From Gracilaria caudata (lineage: Eukaryota > Rhodophyta > Florideophyceae > Gracilariales > Gracilariaceae): a stretch of 46,236 nucleotides of DNA. The position numbers and the translations under genes are program-made. This document shows, in pieces, positions 41,123 through 46,236 of this stretch. Where the stretch lies: NCBI GenBank assembly GCA_030374735.1, contig JASCIV010000104.1, positions 1-46,236 on the forward strand, written 5' to 3'. Each line of letters opens with the position of its first letter. Within the stretch, counting starts at the first letter, position 1. The notes beneath the pieces are model-generated. The model was given only the letters and a program-made list of their open reading frames with translations, ran no database searches and was not told where the DNA came from.

Positions 41123-42517
41123 TTACTTCTTCTTGGAGCCCTTCACCTTGATCTTCGGCGCCTCCCTCACAAACGGAATTTCGTCCATTCCCATGATGGG
41201 ACGAAGCACCTCCGGCACCGTGATACCGGTCTCTGTTTGATAAGTTTCCAGAATACAACAGATTGTTCTCGTCGTCGCACAAAGCGTCGAGTTCAACATA
41301 TGCACATATCGCTTGTTCGTGTCTCCCATCTTTTTAATTCCACACCTTGTCTCCAACTTTCGCGACTGATAATCAGTACAGTTTGAGGCCGAAACAAGTT
41401 CACGATATTCACCGTTGCCGCCACTAGCGCCTGGGAACCATGCTTCCAAGTCATATTTCTTCGACGCCGCATCATTCATAGCGCCCGAAACGATGCTGAT
41501 CACCTGATACGTAAGTCCGAGCGTTTGGTAAAATTCCTCTGCGTTATGAATCATAGTTTCAAGCATTTCGTAAGACGCATTATCATCTGGAGAAGTGACA
41601 CAAAATTGCTCAATCTTGTCGAATTGATGTACTCGGAAAATGCCTAGTTGATCGCGTCCGTGAGAGCCAGCCTCTTTTCTAAAGTTTGTGGAGAAACCGG
41701 CGAATTTGCGCGGTAAATCTCGTTCCTCAACCCATTCATTTGCGTGATAGACGCATATCGGTTGTTCACTGGTTGCAATCAGATACTTATCACCATCTCC
41801 AGAAACCTTGTACAACTGTTCGTCGAAATCGTCAAGTTGTGCACACTTTGCCATTTGATCCTTCTCCATGAAATACGGCGGTTGAATCGCAGTGTACCCT
41901 CGCTCACTTAGAAAGCGCAGACTGTACTGTATGATAGCCATGTTGAGCATCACCGCCGGTCCCATTAGATAATATCCTCTGCTACCAGCACAGGTGACTC
42001 CCCTGGTATACTCCACTCCACCAATCATGTATAAGAGATCAACATGTGTGAGTCCTTTTCCAGGCGCCGGCGGTCGTTCGCCAGTTTCCGGCCACACGCG
42101 CTCCACACGATTGTGCTCCTCATCTGCGAACACGGGTACGGTGTGGTGAAGCACATTACCAATTGATTTGAGAACAGTATCGCGTTTGTTTTCGACATCG
42201 GCAAACTTTTCTTTGAGCTGGGTCTCGTTCTTAGCGAGTACATCCTTTTCTGCTTTGATCTGCGCCTCTTTAGAACCGTCCGGGTCAATGTTTGTTTCTG
42301 GTTTTCTTCCTTTGATCTTTATCTCCTTCAACTGGCCATTGAGTTCATTGCGCTTCTTCGAGATGCAGTCTAGATCGTATCGAACGGAACGCCATTCTTT
42401 ATCCCACTTCAAGACGTCGTCTACGAGACTTTCCGGTTTGAATCTTCTCCTCTGGCTTTCCTTTATGAGCTCAGGATTTCCTCCGCGGTCCTCACGAAAC
42501 AAGTTAATGTCCAACAT
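41123..42517 (-). CDS. SARS: Cytosolic seryl-tRNA synthetase
   Basis: A class II synthetase that charges tRNA-Ser. It is 464 residues, normal for the eukaryotic cytosolic form. The N-terminal ~120 residues form the long antiparallel coiled-coil arm (start MLDINLFREDRGGNPELIK), which grips the tRNA variable arm. The catalytic core carries motif 2 (FRKEAGSHGRDQLGIFRVHQF) and motif 3 (LCATTRTICCILETYQ), plus the serine/ATP-site stretch GASGGNGEYRELVSASNCTDYQSRKLETRCG. The C-terminus is a short Lys-rich extension (KIKVKGSKKK), as in other cytosolic forms, and no targeting peptide is seen. A TATA box lies about 96 bp upstream. The gene is intronless and tandem with the upstream orphan membrane gene. 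Confidence 0.96.
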   Translation of the reverse strand: MLDINLFREDRGGNPELIKESQRRRFKPESLVDDVLKWDKEWRSVRYDLDCISKKRNELNGQLKEIKIKGRKPETNIDPDGSKEAQIKAEKDVLAKNETQLKEKFADVENKRDTVLKSIGNVLHHTVPVFADEEHNRVERVWPETGERPPAPGKGLTHVDLLYMIGGVEYTRGVTCAGSRGYYLMGPAVMLNMAIIQYSLRFLSERGYTAIQPPYFMEKDQMAKCAQLDDFDEQLYKVSGDGDKYLIATSEQPICVYHANEWVEERDLPRKFAGFSTNFRKEAGSHGRDQLGIFRVHQFDKIEQFCVTSPDDNASYEMLETMIHNAEEFYQTLGLTYQVISIVSGAMNDAASKKYDLEAWFPGASGGNGEYRELVSASNCTDYQSRKLETRCGIKKMGDTNKRYVHMLNSTLCATTRTICCILETYQTETGITVPEVLRPIMGMDEIPFVREAPKIKVKGSKKK

Positions 42518-42612
42518 TTGGGTATAAAAGGCTCGAGTAACCAGAATGAAGCTAGTATTAACTCGGAGCCAGCTAAAGCCACGGCGTGCGATTCTTTGCT
42601 AACGTGGAGCGA

Positions 42613-42620
42613 TATTTATA
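42613..42620 (-). promoter_or_regulatory. TATA box of SerRS gene
   Basis: TATAAATA on the minus strand, 96 bp before the ATG at 42517. Confidence 0.6.
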
Positions 42621-43018
42621 AGAAGCCTCGGGGGATCACGACGAAGGAGGAGGGGTGGGGTATTGGGTGTTGAACAGGGAAAAGAATAAGTTCTCCGGCA
42701 GAAAAGTTACTCTCCATGTAAATAGGTTCGTTTCGGTCAACGCAACTGCTGCCGTCGATATCAATAGCCATCGTTGTCCTGCTGTGCAGGGGGCTTTTCG
42801 AGAAGAGCAGGCCGTGCGGTGAGCTGTGCAACGTGTGCCACCAAAGACAATGTCGCTGAATTTGTGTGGCACGAAACAAATTTTAATTAATGACAGATTC
42901 CGTTTGCTCCGTAGAGCAGGTGATCTGCCAGAAGCGTAGAACGCTGTAATCAGCCAGGCCCTGACATTCCCGAATGCGCTCAGTGGATCATCCACGATGA
43001 TAGTCCGCTATCGCTCGG

Positions 43019-43058
43019 TACGACGGTAGAACGCTACCCTTGGTACCGTCGGTACCAA
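43019..43058. promoter_or_regulatory. Element cluster TACGACGGTA + AACGCTACC + GGTACC pair
   Basis: TACGACGGTA at 43019-43028 is directly followed by AACGCTACC (43030-43038, complement of GGTAGCGTT) and by the inverted pair TTGGTACC-GTC-GGTACCAA (43040-43058). Three recurrent pieces in 40 bp form the clearest composite copy. It sits 8-47 bp beyond the stop codon of the orphan membrane gene and about 500 bp upstream of SerRS. Confidence 0.45.
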
Positions 43059-43065
43059 AGGTACC

Positions 43066-44592
43066 CTACCTCCATTCACAGAGCCACGGAAGCGTGACAA
43101 ACCTCGAGCTGCCCAGAACAGTCCAACTCAGTTTCCTCAGAACCTTTCTAAGCACCACGATCTCGCCCCCGCAGTAGTACGGTTTGTTCAACCCAACCTC
43201 CAGCACCAACACCTCGGTCCAACGCTTCCCATCACTGCCCCGTGCGCAGCCGCCCAAGACGCACGAAATGATCCAAGCGTGGTACGGTTTAACAAAGTAA
43301 ACAGTGCTCGGATCATCATGGCAAACGCCAAACCACCGGCATTCTTGTTCGCCATCCACAGTCGCACATCCCTCCAACAACAACGGGTTTTGTTTATTCC
43401 AACTCTTACCCGGCACAATCGGCAACCGCTGCTCGCCAAACGTGTCTACCACCCTCGTAAACTTCCTCCAAATGCTCATTTGGTGGGACCCGGGTTCTCC
43501 CTCCGGCGAGAGGCAATCGATCTTTGGCGACATGTGTGAAGATGGATCATAGTTGCTCGCAGTCAAGCAATACGTGGCCCATCTCATGGCTTTCTCACGA
43601 TCCTTCCCCCGCATTCCATCCCAGCCCGCCGCCGCTCCCGTGACAATCTGCAGAAAGCGGTGGAACAGCGTCAGTTCATGCCCATACCTTAACTCGTAGA
43701 ACAACTGTTTGTCTTTCAAGTAGATCATGCCTTTCCCAGATACCGCAAAATGGAACTCATTGCCCACCCAAAACGAAAGGTCCCGCTCCCTGATCGCGCT
43801 GGGGCACAAAAACGTAATATAGCGCCCGTACGGTGTGACTCCGCGAGCAACCCACCTTTCGAAAGAATCATCGTTCGTCTCCGGTAATTTGGCATCCATC
43901 CAGAAACGCACGCGACACGGACCAGCCTGCTTGATCAACAGCACCAGCGCTTTCAAATCGTCGTGGCAGATTCGCTGTCCGTCGTTATCTGCATAGTGTT
44001 TGTATGACACGCAAATGGTAATTGGCTCTCTAAACGTCGTTTCTACAACGTCTGTGTGGTTGCGTTTGAGCAGTTCCTCTCTCAAGTACTCCACGCTAAC
44101 GTCCGTACCGCCGCGGAACACGCGCGAGTAGCCATTTTCGCCCGGTGGCAGTAACTCGCGCCCAACTATAATGCTTGACGTGCTGTTGAACGCGCACAGG
44201 GAGAGCATGGGACACTGCCAACCCAGCCATAAACACACGCGACCAACAGCCAGCGCAAGAAAGCATATGACGATGAGCAGCGGGATGAGCAACTCCCAAC
44301 ACAATACAAGCGGTTTCAGAAGCGTCTGATGGGCGGAAAGCTTGGACGCAGTGGACAGTCGATCCCGCAGCGGTTCACCAGAACGTCTAGTAAGGGCGTT
44401 TCGAAGGTGGGAGAGGAAGTCGCGCTCCAATTTGCGGATAGCCGCCAGCTGGTCGGTCAGGGGGTAGATGTTGACCAGCGGATCGAACGAGCTGGGGGGT
44501 GCGCTGACTTCGCGGATTTTTGAGCGGGGCATAGAATCGGAGAGTGGGCGGTTTGCGTTGTTCCATATGTGGAACTCCATGGCCATTTTCAT
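43066..44592 (-). CDS. Orphan single-pass membrane protein with possible TIR/HET-like segment
   Basis: The 508-residue protein is not recognised. A coiled/helical head (~40-90) precedes one membrane helix at about 93-117 (PLVLCWELLIPLLIVICFLALAVG). The rest, with sequons (NST, NHT) and many Cys, could face either side. At about 190-300 the order ITICVSYKHY, a helix, RVRFWMDAKLP, a WVARGVTPYGRYITFLCPSA strand and RDLSFWVGNEFHF resembles the strand-helix layout and conserved (W/F)-x-D and W-x-x-x-E positions of TIR/HET-type domains. This is inference without an alignment. The ATG at 44592 is chosen; an in-frame ATG at 44682 adds 30 Pro-rich residues, and the open frame further out begins only at a TTG. 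Confidence 0.65.
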   Translation of the reverse strand: MKMAMEFHIWNNANRPLSDSMPRSKIREVSAPPSSFDPLVNIYPLTDQLAAIRKLERDFLSHLRNALTRRSGEPLRDRLSTASKLSAHQTLLKPLVLCWELLIPLLIVICFLALAVGRVCLWLGWQCPMLSLCAFNSTSSIIVGRELLPPGENGYSRVFRGGTDVSVEYLREELLKRNHTDVVETTFREPITICVSYKHYADNDGQRICHDDLKALVLLIKQAGPCRVRFWMDAKLPETNDDSFERWVARGVTPYGRYITFLCPSAIRERDLSFWVGNEFHFAVSGKGMIYLKDKQLFYELRYGHELTLFHRFLQIVTGAAAGWDGMRGKDREKAMRWATYCLTASNYDPSSHMSPKIDCLSPEGEPGSHQMSIWRKFTRVVDTFGEQRLPIVPGKSWNKQNPLLLEGCATVDGEQECRWFGVCHDDPSTVYFVKPYHAWIISCVLGGCARGSDGKRWTEVLVLEVGLNKPYYCGGEIVVLRKVLRKLSWTVLGSSRFVTLPWLCEWR

Positions 44593-44782
44593 TTTGCTGC
44601 GAAGGGCGGCGGCGGATGGGATGAAGGGGGGGCGGGGGAGGGGGGGCGGACGGAGGCTTGTTGGAGTACATGATGCGCACATGGTGTTGGTGAGCGTGTG
44701 GGGAAAGCTGCGACGGGAACAGAGAAAGCCATCTGGTCTCGATGTGAATGAGCAGGTGGTGCGGGGGACAACAAGTACGAAG

Positions 44783-44791
44783 GGTAGCGTT
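44783..44791 (+). promoter_or_regulatory. GGTAGCGTT element
   Basis: It is preceded by a near copy of the other motif (GTACGAAGGGTAGCGTT) and followed by CCCAAAGGTACG. It lies about 190 bp upstream of the orphan membrane gene. Confidence 0.4.
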
Positions 44792-44904
44792 CCCAAAGGT
44801 ACGTGTAGTTGGCAACGATTACGCTGCTCTCGACGCGCTTTGCTGCTGGCTTGCATGACGTCAGATCCGCACCCCAAAGATTTTTTATACCACCAAGGGT
44901 TCTG

Positions 44905-44914
44905 TACGAAGGTA
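44905..44914 (+). promoter_or_regulatory. TACGAAGGTA element (copy 5)
   Basis: Exact copy in TGTACGAAGGTACGTT, about 315 bp upstream of the orphan membrane gene. Confidence 0.4.
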
Positions 44915-45285
44915 CGTTGCCACGACATTTCACTGCACGGCCGCGCTTTCCACACGACGCACGCATATGTGCGCAGATCACGTTGTTCTCTCTCTCTCTC
45001 TTGTTCGGGAGCATTCACTAAACAAATGCCATCAATGGCCAAAGCCCCGCGAGCGCAAGCTGGTCGCACCCCTTTTGTTTTCAGAATTACTGCGTGTGTG
45101 CGTTGAGACAACCGCGCAAAGTATTAGGGCAACGAGCTTGTTTTGTTCTGCTTCTGACGCAAAGTTTGCCACAAGCGAACAGAAGACGTACATCAAACAG
45201 TATTTAAGGCCGACAGGGAGAAAACAAAAATAACATTTTAATCATGGGGATAATCAAGCTAATGAACCTCGGAAACTATCCAGAT

Positions 45286-46050
45286 TCACTTCCAAGCATG
45301 TCCAGTGGTAGCAGCAATGACGTAGGCAGAGTGATTCAGCACATCACTCCAGGTCAACACAATCAAGTTCAGCACGTTTCCAAGTCCACATGCTATGAAC
45401 ATTTCGCCTATTTTGGCAATCAAGTAGCTCAGTGAAATGTAAGCACCTTCGACATCCATGCTCAGGCTGGTCAAACTCAATGTACTTCCATGGACATCGC
45501 ACTTTTCAGCTTGAACAGCGGACCAATCCTCACTGTGACTTATACGAGACACCGGCGTGTACTTAACGGTACAGTCCTCCCTTCTCTCGCATACCTGTTT
45601 GAATGTGATCAACTTGCACTCACCGTCCGAGTTACATTCACGAAGCAAGTGACCTTCAGTTCCACACGGAAGCCCGCTCAGGCACAATGTCTTGGAAACT
45701 CCATACTGTCTCAAAATACCCTTCCCGAGACCATTCTGTTGTAGCCATTCCGTTTCCACGCAGGGATTAGAGCTGGGTTCCGATGGAGTCGCTTCCGGTT
45801 TTTTTCCTTCATCGTGTGCGTGGCCGTCATCGTCGGTGTGGCCTTCCTCGTGTGCGTGGCCGTCATCGTCGGTGTGGCCTTCTTCGTGTGCGTGGCCGTC
45901 ATCGTCGGTGTGGCCTTTTTCGTGTGCGTGGCCGTCATCGTCGGTGTGGCCTTCATCCTGGGCGTGGCTCTCATCGTGTGCGTGGCTTTCATCGCCAACT
46001 TCTTCTCTGGAGCTTAGATTAGGAATATCTGCGGTCTGGATCATTTGCAT
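45286..46050 (-). CDS. His/Asp-repeat, Cys-rich protein with C-terminal hydrophobic segment
   Basis: A 254-residue open frame starts at an ATG at 46050; a stop lies eight codons upstream. Residues ~20-80 are a tandem array of 12-residue units of the form GHTDDDGHAHEE, an obvious divalent-metal (Zn, Ni or Cu) binding sequence of the type found in loops of ZIP/CDF transporters and in His-rich secreted proteins. A Cys-rich part follows (PCVETEW, LCLSGLPCGTEG, ECNSDGECK, VCERREDC). The end has a hydrophobic stretch at about 205-235 (ISLSYLIAKIGEMFIACGLGNVLNLIVL). No signal peptide is present in this frame, so a 5' exon may be missing; an AG at the GACCGCAG before residue ~8 could be its acceptor. 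The family is not known. Confidence 0.6.
   Translation of the reverse strand: MQMIQTADIPNLSSREEVGDESHAHDESHAQDEGHTDDDGHAHEKGHTDDDGHAHEEGHTDDDGHAHEEGHTDDDGHAHDEGKKPEATPSEPSSNPCVETEWLQQNGLGKGILRQYGVSKTLCLSGLPCGTEGHLLRECNSDGECKLITFKQVCERREDCTVKYTPVSRISHSEDWSAVQAEKCDVHGSTLSLTSLSMDVEGAYISLSYLIAKIGEMFIACGLGNVLNLIVLTWSDVLNHSAYVIAATTGHAWK
45811..46000. repeat. 36-bp coding tandem repeat (about 4 clean units plus degenerate ends)
   Basis: The unit begins CGTGTGCGTGGCCGTCATCG on the plus strand. Four nearly identical units (about 45811-45954) are followed by degenerate copies. The unit length is a multiple of three, so copy-number change would alter the number of metal-binding repeats without breaking the frame. 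Confidence 0.8.
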
Positions 46051-46236
46051 CAGGGGCGTACATGTGACTAACTAATTGCCCCAACTCGGTAGTCATCAGC
46101 AAGCCTAAATTTGGCGTAATTAGTCATTTGTAGTCATCGAGATCGCAGTGGTTGTTACGCGAGGTTAAAGACACAATCGTACGCGCCACACGCTTGAACG
46201 TTTTATCTTTAGCGCGCAGGAGACCATTCTGCTCTG
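46051..46236. other. Window end
   Basis: 186 bp with no supported feature. It may contain the promoter or an upstream exon of the His/Asp-repeat gene. Confidence 0.4.

Larger units (their letters stand above)
42518..43065. other. Intergenic, upstream of SerRS
   Basis: 548 bp containing the SerRS promoter and, at the far end, a GGTACC-rich group of recurrent elements (43019-43060). A 51-codon minus-strand ATG frame ends inside the TATA region and has no clear identity. Confidence 0.5.
44593..45285. other. Intergenic, upstream of orphan membrane gene
   Basis: 693 bp with GGTAGCGTT at 44783-44791, TACGAAGGTA at 44905-44914 and a (CT)n run at about 44988-45002. It probably holds the promoter of the minus-strand orphan gene. 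Confidence 0.5.

Noticed and set aside
42616..42879. Minus-strand frame with an internal 51-codon ATG frame upstream of SerRS
   Set aside because: It ends in the SerRS TATA region and has no domain; it could be an upstream ORF but there is no evidence.
44593..45111. N-terminal extension of the orphan membrane protein to 681 codons
   Set aside because: The extension starts at a TTG, has poor protein character and crosses promoter-type elements and a CT run.
45811..46000. Direct repeats considered as a CRISPR array
   Set aside because: The units are contiguous without spacers, lie in a coding frame and occur in a eukaryotic genome.
45692..46075. Plus-strand frame with a repeated AWPSSSVWPSS pattern
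   Set aside because: This is the complement of the His/Asp repeat array; the minus-strand reading gives a sensible metal-binding sequence.

Overview
The window is nuclear DNA of a eukaryote with few introns. It carries ESCRT-II VPS36, U1 snRNP C, cytosolic seryl-tRNA synthetase, a Ctr copper transporter, an R2R3-MYB factor, a PHO80/U-type cyclin, an MSP-domain protein, an AlkD-like repair protein and a CHAT-domain protein. Most genes are intronless. Three contain one short intron each (62, 80 and 91 bp) with GTAAGT/GTATGT donors, and two of these introns have a clear CTAAC branch site. Short gene islands alternate with gene-poor stretches of 5-6 kb. This pattern suggests a florideophyte red alga of the Chondrus type. 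That assignment is inference, not proof.

Layout: (1) 1-5.6 kb holds a 5'-truncated CHAT protein, then a tight cluster of VPS36, a 63-aa membrane protein, tRNA-Thr(UGU) and a C2H2 zinc-finger gene, with neighbouring ends 10-20 bp apart. (2) 5.6-11 kb is a gene desert. (3) 11-20.2 kb holds a quinone-oxidoreductase-like enzyme, the AlkD-like protein, a 908-aa nuclear-type protein of unknown function and a triple-MSP protein. The last two share a 368-bp divergent promoter region. (4) 22.2-23.7 kb holds an orphan membrane protein. (5) 23.7-28.8 kb is a desert with a degenerate 5S-rRNA-like sequence. (6) 28.8-32.4 kb holds a divergent MYB/cyclin pair and a small polytopic membrane protein. (7) 32.4-38.3 kb is a desert with a decayed coding remnant and several perfect palindromes. 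(8) 38.3-46.1 kb holds a secreted Cys-rich protein, CTR, U1-C, SerRS, an orphan membrane protein with a possible TIR/HET-like segment, and a His/Asp-repeat protein.

The genes do not form one pathway; they are mostly independent housekeeping and regulatory loci. The most unusual features lie outside genes. One is a recurrent sequence pair, TACGA(A/C)GGTA and GGTAGCGTT, seen 7 and 6 times where fewer than one of each is expected. The other is a set of long perfect palindromes (arms 11-16 bp, centre 0-4 nt), also far above chance and all intergenic. Neither matches an element I know.
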